DNA of 58,965 nt, from NCBI GenBank assembly GCA_028875055.1, contig JAPPGG010000042.1, forward strand, positions 1 through 58,965. Direction: 5' to 3'. This document shows positions 1 through 8,781 of the stretch, piece by piece; positions within the stretch are counted from its first letter, which is position 1, and every line of letters starts with the position of its first letter. The stretch is from Chloroflexota bacterium (GTDB taxonomy: Bacteria > Chloroflexota > Dehalococcoidia > Lucifugimonadales > UBA3495). Both the position numbers and the translations under genes were made by a program. Below the pieces are notes generated by a model that worked only from the letters and a program-made list of their open reading frames with translations, did no database searches and was not told the DNA's origin.

Positions 1-359
1 CCTTCCCAAGGTTCATTCAGGGCCAATTTGAGCAGTTACATACCCCTTTCAGCCCGTCGAGGGGGAAGGGACTGCCCTCACCCCCGGCCCCTCTCCCGCG
101 AGGAGAGGGGTGGAGTTTGGGTTGGGGTGACAGTTGGGTGTTGACGGGCTAGATGACCACTGCCTAGCCTGAATATTGTCGGACAAGGGCGGAAACGTAA
201 CCGGCCGGACGACGGGCAATCGAATAGACGGGCGCGGGCAGCGTCCCCAGATGTACGCGAGGGACTGACCTTTGTGGGTTGGTCTCTTTTTGTTTGCGAG
301 CGGCTTGTTTTGCCAGCGACGCTGCCAGCATCGGCAAGGGAGGAGCTACGAAATTGGCA
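1..359. other. left-edge non-coding stretch with hairpin repeat
   Basis: I see no convincing gene. Positions 88-110 form a hairpin (CCCCTCTCC, short loop, GGAGAGGGG) inside a pyrimidine-rich stretch. Similar 'cacccctctcc' pieces recur near 40200 and 43489. Any terminase and portal genes of the phage-like cassette would lie to the left, outside the window. Confidence 0.5.
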
Positions 360-1049
360 ATGAACATTTCAGGGGAACCTGACGAAGGCGGGGAACGGGA
401 GCGGGAGCTGCTGCTGGAGTCGCTGGAGCGGTACCGGCGGGGGCTGGCGGACGCGCCCCTGCTGCGGAAGCGGGGAATGGGTCCGGCCGGCGGACGCGAG
501 GTGGTGACGGAGGAGGGCCGGAGGCGGGAAAGCACCGGCAGGGACGGAGAAGGCGGGGCGGCCATGACCTTCGTCATTTCCGACGAGGAGGTGGACCGGC
601 ACGGCGACGTGGTGGTGGCCCAGGGGTGGAGACTGCAGGCCTACCGGAGCAATCCGGTACTGCTATGGGCCCACAACTACGGGCTGCCGGCCATCGGGCG
701 CGCGGCGGCGGTGTGGCCGGAGCCGGGGCTGCTGCTGGCGCGGATGGAGTTCGCGCCGACGGCCTTCGCCCAGGAGGTGGCGGCCCTGTACCGCAGCGGG
801 TACCAGCAGGGAGTGTCGGTGGGGTTCAAACCGCTGCGGTACGAGGAGCGGCGGGACGGGGTGACGGGAGCCTTCCTGGGCGTCCGGTTCCTGGAGCAGG
901 AACTGGTGGAGGTTAGCGCGGTGCCGGTGCCGGCCAACCGCAACGCGCTGCTGCGGGAGCGAGGGCCGGAGGCGGCGGGACCGGGGGTGACGGTGGAGGA
1001 GGTGATAGAGGCGCTGCGGGAGATTACCGGCGTCCCCTCCCCGCAGTAG
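360..1049 (+). CDS. HK97-type phage prohead protease
   Basis: This is a maturation protease that would cleave the capsid scaffold or N-terminal delta domain before head expansion. The conserved domain runs from about residue 69 (MTFVISDEEVDRHGD) to about 195. The likely catalytic His105 (LLWAHNYG) and Ser153 (GVSVGF) are both present. The ATG at 360 is preferred over an upstream in-frame GTG at 279 because GGGAGGAG lies about a dozen bases before it. The product is about 229 residues, normal to slightly long, with a charged N-terminal extension of some 65 residues. The major capsid gene follows directly, the usual order in HK97-type modules. The family call is firm. Whether the cassette is a live prophage, a remnant or a gene-transfer-agent-like system is open. 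Confidence 0.85.
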   Translation: MNISGEPDEGGERERELLLESLERYRRGLADAPLLRKRGMGPAGGREVVTEEGRRRESTGRDGEGGAAMTFVISDEEVDRHGDVVVAQGWRLQAYRSNPVLLWAHNYGLPAIGRAAAVWPEPGLLLARMEFAPTAFAQEVAALYRSGYQQGVSVGFKPLRYEERRDGVTGAFLGVRFLEQELVEVSAVPVPANRNALLRERGPEAAGPGVTVEEVIEALREITGVPSPQ

Positions 1050-1171
1050 AGGAGGGGAGCGGGGGAATGGGAGAGTGGGTGGCGGGCGGGGGTTGGGGCC
1101 CCGGGACCAGGGCGACCGAGCAGGTTGCCGGTACGAAAGAATGGAAATTGATGTGGTGAAGGAGGAGTTGC

Positions 1172-2503
1172 ATGACCTTGGGAACGCAGGATATTGAGGT
1201 TATCAAGCGGGAGGTGGCGGGGATACGCGACTTTTACGAGTCGCGGATGGACTCGGAACTGGCGCCGCTGCAGGAGGAGGTGAACCGCATTGCCGCCCAG
1301 CTGGGTCAGGTGCAGGAGCAATGGCGGGACGGGGAACGGCGGGCCCTGCTGGCCAGGTACGGCGGCGAGGACCGGCGCCGGGTGACCCACGGCAAGTACC
1401 GGGGAATGGACGCCCTGTCGCTGGCCTACGTGCGCAGCGTGCTGAACGCCCAGCTTCGGGAGCCGGCGGGGCTGAACCAGCGGATGCTGGAGGACTGGCA
1501 GAACAACCTGAAGGCGGCCCTGGACAGCACCACGGCCGGGTCGGGGGATGAACTGGTGGCCACGGCCGAGGCATCGGCGCTGTGGTCGGACGTCAACCTG
1601 GAGACGCTGATAGCGCCCCTGTTCTCGCGGGTGGAAATGCCGACCAATCCCTTTGAGATTCCGCTGCAGCTGGGCGGGGTGAACTGGTACCCGGGGACGG
1701 AGAACACGGCGGTAACGGGAACGGCGCCGGCCACGGCCCGCCAGACCCTGACGGCCCACGAGCTGGTGGCCGAGGTCCCCTGGTCGCTGACGCTGGACGA
1801 GGACGCGGTGATCGCCATGGCCGAGGAGGTGCGCAGCTCGCTGGTGCGCAACGCGGTGGAGGTGATTGACGACGTGCTGCTGAACGCCGACACCACCGCC
1901 GCCAACAGCATCAACGCCGACGGGGCCACCATCACGGCCGCCACGGCGGGCAAGGGGCACTGGCTGGTGGGCTTTGACGGCCTGCTGCATCTGCCCCTGG
2001 TGGACAACGCGACGCAGGCCAACAACCACAACGCGGCAGTCAGCGACGGGATGTTCAACGAGGTCCGGGGCAAGCTGGGCAGGTACGGGGTAAGGCCGTC
2101 GGAACTGGCGTACATCATGGATGTCAGCACCTACATCAAGTCGCTGACCGTCAACAATTTCCGCACCCTGGACAAGCTGGGGAACAACGCCACCCTGCTG
2201 CGGGGCCAGCTGGGCGCGGTGGAAGGGATTCCGGTCATCGTGTCGGAGCAGATGGCCACCGCCGATGCCGACGGCAAGGTTACCGACGGGGGGAACGCCA
2301 ACACCAAGGGCCGGCTGCTGATAACCAACCGGACCCAGTGGCGGCTGGGGTTCCGCCGGGAGTTGCTGATTGAGACCACGCGGGATATCCAGAAGCGGCA
2401 GAACGTGATGGTGGTGAGCATGCGGCTGGCCTTCATGGAGCGGACGGGCAACCGGGGCACGGCCACCCACACCGCGCTGCAGTACAACATTACCGGGGTT
2501 TAG
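1172..2503 (+). CDS. HK97-fold phage major capsid protein
   Basis: This is the head shell subunit, 443 residues. Residues 1-90 are charged and helical with coiled-coil character (the delta/scaffold-like region expected to be removed by the protease just upstream). The HK97-fold core runs from about 120 to 435, with family-typical stretches such as FEIPLQ, EVPWSLTLDEDA, GIPVIVSEQM and a C-terminal RRELLIET strand. A strong Shine-Dalgarno (GAAGGAGGAG) sits a few bases before the ATG. The gene lies between the protease and the connector gene and is intact, without frameshifts. A very long open frame on the opposite strand is a composition shadow. Confidence 0.92.
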   Translation: MTLGTQDIEVIKREVAGIRDFYESRMDSELAPLQEEVNRIAAQLGQVQEQWRDGERRALLARYGGEDRRRVTHGKYRGMDALSLAYVRSVLNAQLREPAGLNQRMLEDWQNNLKAALDSTTAGSGDELVATAEASALWSDVNLETLIAPLFSRVEMPTNPFEIPLQLGGVNWYPGTENTAVTGTAPATARQTLTAHELVAEVPWSLTLDEDAVIAMAEEVRSSLVRNAVEVIDDVLLNADTTAANSINADGATITAATAGKGHWLVGFDGLLHLPLVDNATQANNHNAAVSDGMFNEVRGKLGRYGVRPSELAYIMDVSTYIKSLTVNNFRTLDKLGNNATLLRGQLGAVEGIPVIVSEQMATADADGKVTDGGNANTKGRLLITNRTQWRLGFRRELLIETTRDIQKRQNVMVVSMRLAFMERTGNRGTATHTALQYNITGV

Positions 2504-2520
2504 ACCTTAGCGGTTATTTG

Positions 2521-2599
2521 TCCACGAAATGACACGAATGTTCACTAATGATGTATTCGCTTCACTTCCATTGGTGAAGATTCGTGCTCATTCGTGGAT
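2521..2599. repeat. CACGAAT-type inverted repeat (REP-like)
   Basis: An imperfect inverted repeat: a left arm starting TCCACGAAATGACACGAAT pairs with a right arm ending ATTCGTGCTCATTCGTGGAT. Related copies or half copies are visible near 3484, 11562, 29945-30022 and 30623, all intergenic. It is probably a dispersed genomic repeat rather than a gene-specific regulator. Its presence between capsid and connector genes suggests the cassette has been resident for some time. Confidence 0.7.
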
Positions 2600-2619
2600 T
2601 AAGAAGGACGGAAAGATTT

Positions 2620-3471
2620 ATGACCAATGCCTATTGCGATCTGGCGACGCTGAAGTCGGGAGGGGCGCTGAACATCAGCGGCAGCGGCCACGACCGCCGG
2701 CTGCTGCACCTGCTGGAAGAGGCGTCGCGGCTGATTGATGGGTACTGCAACCGCCATTTCTACGTGCTGGAGACCACCCGGCAGTTCGAGGCCAACTGGT
2801 GGTCGCCGGGGCTGCAGCAGTTGCTGGTGCCAGACCTGATTGGCGCGGACTCGGTGCGGGTGGCGGCCAAGTTTGCCGGGGCGGCCAGCCAGCCCAGGTG
2901 GCGGACGGCAGCGTACCGGCTGTATCCCATGGATGCGACGCCGGAACGGGCGTGGGGACGTCCCTACACCCGAATGGCCATTGAACCGGTATGCACGCCC
3001 CTGTGTCGCCGCACGGACTGCCACGCCCTGGTGGAAGTGGCGGGCCGGTGGGGTTACCGGCAGGACCTGCAGGAAACGGCAGTCACCACCGGCGCGGCGC
3101 TAAGCGCGGGGGATGCCTCGATCCCGGTTTTGGGGATGGTGTCGGGGACGGAGGGGATATCCCCGGGCCAGACACTGAGGCTGGACGACGAACAGGTTTA
3201 CGTGACCGCCGTGGCAGCGCAGGGACTGACGGTGGAACGGGGAGTCAACGGCACCGAGGCGGCGGCCCACGAGTCAGGGACATCCATCAGCGCCTACCGC
3301 TACCCCGGGCCGGTATCGGAGGCGTGCCTGCAACTGGCGGTCCAGCTGTGGCACAACCGGGACCGGGCGGCAGCCGGGGAGAATGAATCGGGTCGGCGGC
3401 GCGAAGCGTCCAGCGGCCTGGGGCGGGAAGCAAAAGCCCTGGTGGCGGCTTACCGGAAACTGGCCCTTTGA
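2620..3471 (+). CDS. phage head-tail connector / adaptor-like protein
   Basis: The first roughly 100 residues (LATLKSGGALNISGSGHD, then LLEEASRLIDGYCNRHFY) match the style of gp6-type head-tail connectors, which form a ring below the portal. The C-terminal part (LQLAVQLWHNRDRAA) is also typical of that group. A central region of about 70 residues, rich in Gly and Val (DEQVYVTAVAAQGLTVERGVNG), looks like an inserted beta domain. At 283 residues it is longer than simple gp6 proteins. The ATG at 2620 has AAGGA about ten bases upstream and is preferred to an in-frame start at 2584. Role is inferred from motif style and gene order. Confidence 0.65.
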   Translation: MTNAYCDLATLKSGGALNISGSGHDRRLLHLLEEASRLIDGYCNRHFYVLETTRQFEANWWSPGLQQLLVPDLIGADSVRVAAKFAGAASQPRWRTAAYRLYPMDATPERAWGRPYTRMAIEPVCTPLCRRTDCHALVEVAGRWGYRQDLQETAVTTGAALSAGDASIPVLGMVSGTEGISPGQTLRLDDEQVYVTAVAAQGLTVERGVNGTEAAAHESGTSISAYRYPGPVSEACLQLAVQLWHNRDRAAAGENESGRRREASSGLGREAKALVAAYRKLAL

Positions 3472-3529
3472 CGCCGGGCGCTTCTATCCACGAACGGGCA
3501 AGAATTTTCACTGATGGAACGGGGGCGAG

Positions 3530-3946
3530 ATGGTGCTGATTGAGGTGAGGGATGAGCTGGCGAGGCGGCTGGGGCGGCTGGAGGGAGTAAGGGTGTATGG
3601 CGAGCCGCCCGACGTGGTGACGGAATTGCCGGCGGCCATAATCCGGCCGGGCAAGCCGCTGGCCGAATACAACGGGACGCTGGCGGGCAACGACGTGGCC
3701 TACGGCTTTGAAGCGCTAATCCTGACCGGCTCCGGTGTTGATGCCCAGGCGTGGGAGGAACTGGCGGCCTTCGTGGCGCCCACCGGGCCCAGGTCGGTCA
3801 AGGCGCAGGTAGAGGACGCAACGGGCGCGCAAGGGGCGGTGGACTGGTTCCGAGTGACCCGGGCCTCCGAGGGCGGGCGTGTCGCCTACGGCAAGGCCAG
3901 CTACTGGGGCGTCGCCTTCCAGGTGCAGGGGTACGTGAGTGGGTAG
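3530..3946 (+). CDS. putative phage tail-terminator / tail-completion protein
   Basis: A 138-residue protein, compact and alpha/beta, beginning with a helix (VLIEVRDELARRLGRLEGV). Size and position between the connector and the tail-tube-like gene match tail-completion or tail-terminator proteins, which join head to tail. I do not recognise a diagnostic motif. A GGGGCGAG Shine-Dalgarno-like stretch precedes the ATG. The gap before it (3484-3514) holds half a CACGAA-type repeat. Function is inferred from synteny only. Confidence 0.5.
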   Translation: MVLIEVRDELARRLGRLEGVRVYGEPPDVVTELPAAIIRPGKPLAEYNGTLAGNDVAYGFEALILTGSGVDAQAWEELAAFVAPTGPRSVKAQVEDATGAQGAVDWFRVTRASEGGRVAYGKASYWGVAFQVQGYVSG

Positions 3947-3999
3947 GTCTGCCGTCACCCACGAGGATTTCCGGGGACCGGGTAAGGAGGAGGGTATTT

Positions 4000-4443
4000 A
4001 TGGCCAAGGCGCCGGTGGCGGGCAGCAGCTACATCGAGGTTAGTGACGCCAGTGGAGTGGCCCGAGACCTGTCCTCATACGTTGAGGCGGTGGAACCCCT
4101 GGGGCAGCAGGTGTCGGCGCTGGACGTTACGGGCCTTAATGACGAATCGAGGCGACTGGCGGCGGGGCCTGAACCGGTGCAGGAGTTCACGCTGCGGGGC
4201 CTGTTCGACGATACGCCGGTGACGGGGCCGGACGCGGTGCTGGCGGGAATAGTGGGCCAGGTGGTAACGGTCAGCTACGGCCCGGCGGGCAGGGGATCGG
4301 GACAGCGCAGAGTCACCGGACGGTTCCTTTGCCTCAGCTACCAGGTTGGCGGCAGCGTCGCCGAAGGAGGCGGGGCAGGGCTGGTGAGGTTCGCCGCCAG
4401 GTTTCAGCAGTCGGGGCCGGTGACCCTGGAAGTGTGGAGCTGA
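4000..4443 (+). CDS. putative phage tail tube (major tail) protein
   Basis: A 147-residue protein containing 'DLSSYVEAVEPLGQQVSALD' followed by 'EFTLRGLFDDTP'. This layout is common in tail-tube proteins of siphophages: a sandwich strand, a loop, then a 'TLxGxxDD' segment. The ATG at 4000 has a near-ideal AAGGAGGAG Shine-Dalgarno. A longer in-frame reading from 3751 overlaps the previous gene and is rejected. It would polymerise into the tail tube. The assignment combines motif style with gene order. Confidence 0.55.
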   Translation: MAKAPVAGSSYIEVSDASGVARDLSSYVEAVEPLGQQVSALDVTGLNDESRRLAAGPEPVQEFTLRGLFDDTPVTGPDAVLAGIVGQVVTVSYGPAGRGSGQRRVTGRFLCLSYQVGGSVAEGGGAGLVRFAARFQQSGPVTLEVWS

Positions 4444-4469
4444 AGGGTTGAATTCTTTGAGGGGAGGCG

Positions 4470-6515
4470 ATGGGGCAAATGGTCAGTCCTCGCTGGCGAA
4501 TATGGGTGGACTGGAACGGCAACGGGACCTGGGGAGAGTCCAGCGGAGCCTACCGGGAAGAGGTCACGGAGGATGTGCTGGACTTGGAATGGAGGTGGGG
4601 CAAGCGGGCAAGGATTTCGCAAGCCCGGCGCCGGATGCCGCCGGCCGAGTTGAACCTTACCCTGGGCAACCGGGACCAGAGGTACACCCCGGGGAATTCA
4701 CAGTCGCCCCTGCACGGCAACCTGATGGCGGGGAGACGGGTCTGGGCGGCCTTCGCCTGGCCCCTGGATGATTTCCAGGGAGCCGACGGAACGGACCTGA
4801 ACGGAAGGATGGCGCCGGTGGGGGAAGGGGCCGCATGGAGCAAGGCGTCCACGGGGCCGGCCGGCGTGGTCCTGGAGCAGGGGCGGGCGAAACCCGCCAG
4901 CGGCCCGGGCGGGGCCATCTACACCCTGGACTTTGGCGACGCCGACGCTCACGTGGGGTTTATCTTCCGGCGCAGCAGCAACGGCGGCAGCGGCGTGGCG
5001 CTGAGGGTGGCCAGCCAGTGGGACTATCTCAGGGTAACCTTCCGCAACGACGGCACCGTGCTGGAGGACGTTACCTTTGGCTTTCCGTCGTTCCTGCGGC
5101 GGGGAGACGCGCTGGCGGCGGACCGGGACTACTTCATCGAAATCGCCATGCACGGCAACTCGGTGCGTCTGTTCGCCACCGACTTGAGCCAGGGCAGCGC
5201 GGACCGCAAGACTATCCTGGATGGGGGCGGCAACGCCGGCAATACCACCGCCACCCGTCACGGTCTGTGGCACGACGGGTCGGCCGCCGCCACGGCAGAC
5301 CGGTGGGAACAGTTTGGAGGCTGGCGCAGTTTCTTTCACGGGTCGCTGGTACGGCTGGCTCCGGAGCGGGACCCGGAACTGGGGTACGTCTGCCGCTGCG
5401 AGGCGCGGGACGACCTGCACCTGCTGGCCCAGTGGCCCCTGTACAACCTGCTCAACCAGTCCTCGCTTTCCACCGGCAGCATCGCCAACAGCATCCTCAC
5501 CTGGGCAGGCTTCAGCCCCACCCACCGGCGGCTGGACCAGGGACAGACCCTGGTAGCCACTGAACCGAGGGCGATGTGGCGGCTTCCGGCGGAGAGGGCG
5601 CTGGCCGACCTGGCCGACGAGGAGAACGGGCGCATTTACATTGACGGACGGGGTTATGCGCTGCTGGAAGACGCCGGCCACCGTAATGCCGGTCCACATG
5701 CATCGGCGCGGGCCACCCTGCGGGACACCAGCGGCTCCGGACCTTACTTCTCAAACCTGGCCTGGGACGACGGCAGTGACGGGGTGGAGAACTCGGTGGC
5801 CTTCCGTTACCGGCTGGCCACAAGCAGGGGTCCGCAGGAGATATGGCGGTTGCGGGATGTTCCAGCCATACCCGCCGGCGCCAGCCTTGACTTCCTGGCG
5901 GAAAGCGACAGGTACGAGGTGGTGGACTCTTTCCAGGCGCCGGCGGCCGATACGGACTATACGGCCAACTCCCGTCCTGACGGAAGGGGTGACGATATGA
6001 CTGACAGCGTCACCGTTTCACTGCCCCACGCGCCCGGCGGGTCCCTGGCCTCGCCGTCGAACCGGTACCGGGGAAGGGGGACGGTTGTGCGGGTGACCAA
6101 CGACCACGCATCGGCCACCGCCTACCTGACCCTGCTGCGACTGATGGCAGACCGGACGTATGAGGCGCCTGAACCCACCAGCTACCGGGCGGAAGACACG
6201 AACAGCCAGTCGGCCTACGGCCTGCGGGAAGCGGTGGTGGAGTGCCGGTTCATCGACAACTACGCGGCGGCCCGGGCGGGGGCCGAGGCCCGGCTGGCTG
6301 AAGGAAGCCGGGCCAGGGCGCGCCTGGTGATTACCCTTCCCAACGGCAGCGGCGCGAACCTGGCGCAGATGGCGCACCGAGTACTGTCGGACCGGATAAG
6401 GGTGGTCAGCGGCAGCCCACGCGTTGATGGGGATTTTTTCATTGAGGGAATGGAAATTATTGCGCGGGCGCGTACAGGGGAAATGGTGGCTCGGTGGCTG
6501 GCGGTAGAGGCGTAG
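4470..6515 (+). CDS. putative phage baseplate / minor tail protein
   Basis: A large 681-residue structural protein. The N-terminal 90 residues contain 'PAELNLTLGNRDQRYTPGNS', resembling the L-N-R-D-x-R-Y-x-P motif of tail or baseplate hub proteins. Residues roughly 130-300 look like a concanavalin/LamG-type sandwich (alternating beta strands, GVALRVASQWDYLRVTF), often used for host-surface binding. The C-terminal 130 residues are alpha/beta. It is the last gene of the cassette in this window. No tape-measure gene lies between the tube-like gene and this one. After its stop the region turns into repeats. The exact role is uncertain. Confidence 0.5.
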   Translation: MGQMVSPRWRIWVDWNGNGTWGESSGAYREEVTEDVLDLEWRWGKRARISQARRRMPPAELNLTLGNRDQRYTPGNSQSPLHGNLMAGRRVWAAFAWPLDDFQGADGTDLNGRMAPVGEGAAWSKASTGPAGVVLEQGRAKPASGPGGAIYTLDFGDADAHVGFIFRRSSNGGSGVALRVASQWDYLRVTFRNDGTVLEDVTFGFPSFLRRGDALAADRDYFIEIAMHGNSVRLFATDLSQGSADRKTILDGGGNAGNTTATRHGLWHDGSAAATADRWEQFGGWRSFFHGSLVRLAPERDPELGYVCRCEARDDLHLLAQWPLYNLLNQSSLSTGSIANSILTWAGFSPTHRRLDQGQTLVATEPRAMWRLPAERALADLADEENGRIYIDGRGYALLEDAGHRNAGPHASARATLRDTSGSGPYFSNLAWDDGSDGVENSVAFRYRLATSRGPQEIWRLRDVPAIPAGASLDFLAESDRYEVVDSFQAPAADTDYTANSRPDGRGDDMTDSVTVSLPHAPGGSLASPSNRYRGRGTVVRVTNDHASATAYLTLLRLMADRTYEAPEPTSYRAEDTNSQSAYGLREAVVECRFIDNYAAARAGAEARLAEGSRARARLVITLPNGSGANLAQMAHRVLSDRIRVVSGSPRVDGDFFIEGMEIIARARTGEMVARWLAVEA

Positions 6516-6736
6516 ATGGGCAGGGCCGAGGGCCGCGGTGGGGAGGACTCGAAGACCTGCAACGCTGAAGTGCAGGTGAAGTCGGAGGCTGGCGACCTTC
6601 ACAGCGGTGAAATAGCGGGCTATCTCTCGATGGCGACCAGGCTGAACCCTGGAGCCGTCCATCCGGATAAAGCCGGTATGACGTTCCCTGGACGGGGAAG
6701 CCCCGCGACACGGAACTGCTACTAATACCTGGGTAA

Positions 6737-6838
6737 CGTTCCAATTCAGGTGGCATGGCACAGGCAGAAAGGTCGAAATGCTGTCAAGGCGGGTTTGAAA
6801 CCCGCCCCTGCCTGCTATGGGCCACCTGAATGGCAACG
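6737..6838. repeat. 102-bp inverted repeat with central palindrome
   Basis: The left arm at 6737-6754 (CGTTCCAATTCAGGTGGC) pairs with the right arm at 6821-6838 (GCCACCTGAATGGCAACG). At the centre, 6788-6806 is a perfect odd palindrome, GGCGGGTTTGAAACCCGCC. The unit could fold into a cruciform or an RNA hairpin. It ends 12 bases before the MITE at 6851. The structure suggests a small non-autonomous element. No second copy was found in the window. Confidence 0.6.
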
Positions 6839-6850
6839 CTACGCTACCAG

Positions 6851-6993
6851 GGGTGTCCGTCAAATTTTTGGGGAATGCCTGGTGGGGCCCCGTTGCAGGC
6901 CGTCGCTGTAGGGGCGCAGGGCCCTGCGCCCCTACCTTAGCTTTCGATATCTGCCCCTATCCAGTTGCTCTACCAAAATCTTGACGGACACCC
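6851..6993. mobile_element. 143-bp MITE with 13-bp TIRs and 7-bp target duplication
   Basis: The ends are perfect 13-bp inverted repeats (GGGTGTCCGTCAA at 6851, TTGACGGACACCC ending at 6993), with similarity continuing inward. The element is flanked by the direct repeat CTACCAG at 6844-6850 and 6994-7000, a convincing target-site duplication. It contains a perfect 28-bp palindrome at 6908-6935 that starts GTAGGGGCGCAGG. There is no coding capacity, so mobilisation would need a transposase in trans. The parent IS family cannot be decided here. Confidence 0.8.
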
Positions 6994-7007
6994 CTACCAG
7001 CGGGCAA

Positions 7008-7037
7008 TTGATTAGGAACGGGTTCAGGCCGTATAAT
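7008..7037 (+). promoter_or_regulatory. sigma-70-like promoter for pdxST
   Basis: TTGATT at 7008-7013 and a perfect TATAAT at 7032-7037 are separated by 18 bases. They lie about 60 bases before the pdxS start, just downstream of the MITE. Transcription would begin near 7044. Confidence 0.6.
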
Positions 7038-7095
7038 ACAGTCGAAAATAGCTTTGAAGCTCAGTTTGCCCTATCCCCCTCGGAGGATGTTGGAT

Positions 7096-7986
7096 ATGGT
7101 TGATGTTCTAACCGGTACCTTTACCGTCAAGTCGGGTCACGCGCAGATGCTCAAAGGCGGCGTCATCATGGATGTGGTGAACGCCGAGCAGGCCATGATT
7201 GCCCAGGAGGCAGGGGCCGTAGCCGTGATGGCCCTGGAACGAGTCCCCGCCGATATCCGCGCCGACGGCGGCGTGGCCCGCATGACCGACCCCGCCATTA
7301 TCCAGAACATAATGGACTCGGTCAGCATTCCGGTGATGGCCAAGTGTCGCATCGGGCATTTTGTGGAGGCCCAGGTGTTGGAGGCCATCGGAATTGACTA
7401 CATTGACGAGTCCGAGGTGCTGACGCCGGCCGACGAGGTTCACCACGTGTGGAAGCACGACTTCCAGGTCCCCTTCGTCTGCGGGTGCCGCGACCTGGGA
7501 GAGGCGCTCCGCCGAATCTCCGAGGGCGCCGCCATGATCCGCACCAAGGGCGAGGCGGGCACCGGCGACGTGGTGGAGGCGGTCCGCCACATGCGCGCCG
7601 TGCAGGACGCCATCCGCAAGCTTCAGAACATGCCCGAGGACGAACTGGTGGTGGAAGCCCGCAACCTGGCGGTCAGCCTGGAATTGCTGACCCAGACCCG
7701 GGAAGAGGGCCGTTTGCCGGTGGTCAACTTCGCCGCCGGCGGCGTCGCTACCCCGGCCGATGCCGCCCTGATGATGCAGCTGGGCGCCGATGGCGTATTC
7801 GTGGGCTCGGGCATCTTCAAGTCCGGCGACCCCGCCCAGCGGGGCTACGCCATCGTCCAGGCAGTCACCCATTACAACGACCCCAAGATACTGGCCGACG
7901 TTTCGAAGGATCTGGGAGAGCCGATGGTGGGCATCAGCGCCCGCTCCATCCCGCAGGAAGAACTGCTGGCTCCCCGCAGCATCTGA
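7096..7986 (+). CDS. pdxS: pyridoxal 5'-phosphate synthase, PdxS subunit
   Basis: The synthase subunit makes PLP from ribose 5-phosphate, glyceraldehyde 3-phosphate and ammonia (the DXP-independent route), using ammonia supplied by PdxT. It is a (beta/alpha)8 barrel that assembles as a dodecamer in the cytosol. Conserved elements are visible throughout: [21 protein letters not shown] near the start, [14 protein letters not shown] (active-site Lys), [19 protein letters not shown] (second Lys) and [19 protein letters not shown] (phosphate site). The ATG at 7096 is preferred because GGAGG lies nine bases upstream. This gives 296 residues, the family norm; in-frame starts at 7054 and 7087 are less likely. 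pdxT follows 169 bases later. Confidence 0.97.
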   Translation: MVDVLTGTFTVKSGHAQMLKGGVIMDVVNAEQAMIAQEAGAVAVMALERVPADIRADGGVARMTDPAIIQNIMDSVSIPVMAKCRIGHFVEAQVLEAIGIDYIDESEVLTPADEVHHVWKHDFQVPFVCGCRDLGEALRRISEGAAMIRTKGEAGTGDVVEAVRHMRAVQDAIRKLQNMPEDELVVEARNLAVSLELLTQTREEGRLPVVNFAAGGVATPADAALMMQLGADGVFVGSGIFKSGDPAQRGYAIVQAVTHYNDPKILADVSKDLGEPMVGISARSIPQEELLAPRSI

Positions 7987-8155
7987 CCCTTTGCATTGCA
8001 ACGAGGGCAAGGGGGACGGGCATCGGCCGAAAGAACCGCTGAGAGCCGCCCCCCGCCCAGTCCAGTGGATACGCCGGGCCTGCCCGTACCACGTCCACGG
8101 CGCCGGTGGCAGCGCGAGCAAGGGGTACAAACTCTAAACGCCGGACAGGAATGCA

Positions 8156-8755
8156 TTGAGAATTGGGGTACTAGCCGTACAGGGTGACTTCGCCGAGCAC
8201 ATCGCCATTCTGAGGCGGCTCAACGTTGATTGCCTGGAGGTCCGGTTGCCGGAACAACTGGACGACGTCAGCGGCCTTATTATCCCCGGCGGCGAAAGCA
8301 CCACCCTCAGCCGGCTTATGAGCATCTACAGCCTCCGGGAACCGGTCCAGGACATGGCCCGGGCCGGAAAGGCCGTCTGGGGCACCTGCGCCGGCATGAT
8401 CATGCTGGCCCACGAAATCACCGAAGCCGACCCGGTTCCCCTGCAGTTGATGGATATCGGCGTGCGCCGCAACGCCTTTGGCCGGCAGATTGACAGCTTC
8501 GAGCAGGAGCTGGACATCGCCGGGCTGGATTCCAGGCCCTTCCACGCCATATTCATCCGGGCGCCGGTGGTCATGCGGGTTGGAGACAAGGTAAAGACCC
8601 TGGCGGCCCTGGCCGACGGGCAGGCCGTGGCGGTGAGGCAGGGCAACCTGATGGCCACCGCCTTTCATCCCGAACTTACCCGCGACACCCGTCTTCACCA
8701 GTATTTCCTGGATTTGGCGGCTGCTCCGGCCGGTGGCGCCGGTCGGGGCAGCTAG
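8156..8755 (+). CDS. pdxT: pyridoxal 5'-phosphate synthase, glutaminase subunit PdxT
   Basis: This is the glutamine amidotransferase partner of PdxS. It hydrolyses glutamine and channels ammonia to the synthase. It is a class I triad-type amidotransferase of 199 residues. GVLAVQGDFAEH is at the N terminus, PGGESTT forms the oxyanion region, the nucleophile Cys is in GTCAGMIM, and the His/Glu pair is in FHPELT near the C terminus. The start is a TTG preceded by ACAGGA. The 169-base gap to pdxS holds no recognisable element, so the two are probably co-transcribed. Confidence 0.97.
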   Translation: MRIGVLAVQGDFAEHIAILRRLNVDCLEVRLPEQLDDVSGLIIPGGESTTLSRLMSIYSLREPVQDMARAGKAVWGTCAGMIMLAHEITEADPVPLQLMDIGVRRNAFGRQIDSFEQELDIAGLDSRPFHAIFIRAPVVMRVGDKVKTLAALADGQAVAVRQGNLMATAFHPELTRDTRLHQYFLDLAAAPAGGAGRGS

Positions 8756-8781
8756 ATTCCGGGCTGGCGCCGATAGAACCT

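Noticed and set aside
677-2470. Long minus-strand open frame opposite the protease and capsid genes
   Set aside because: Low-complexity His/Gly/Pro/Arg composition typical of an antisense shadow in GC-rich DNA; the plus-strand capsid gene explains the region.
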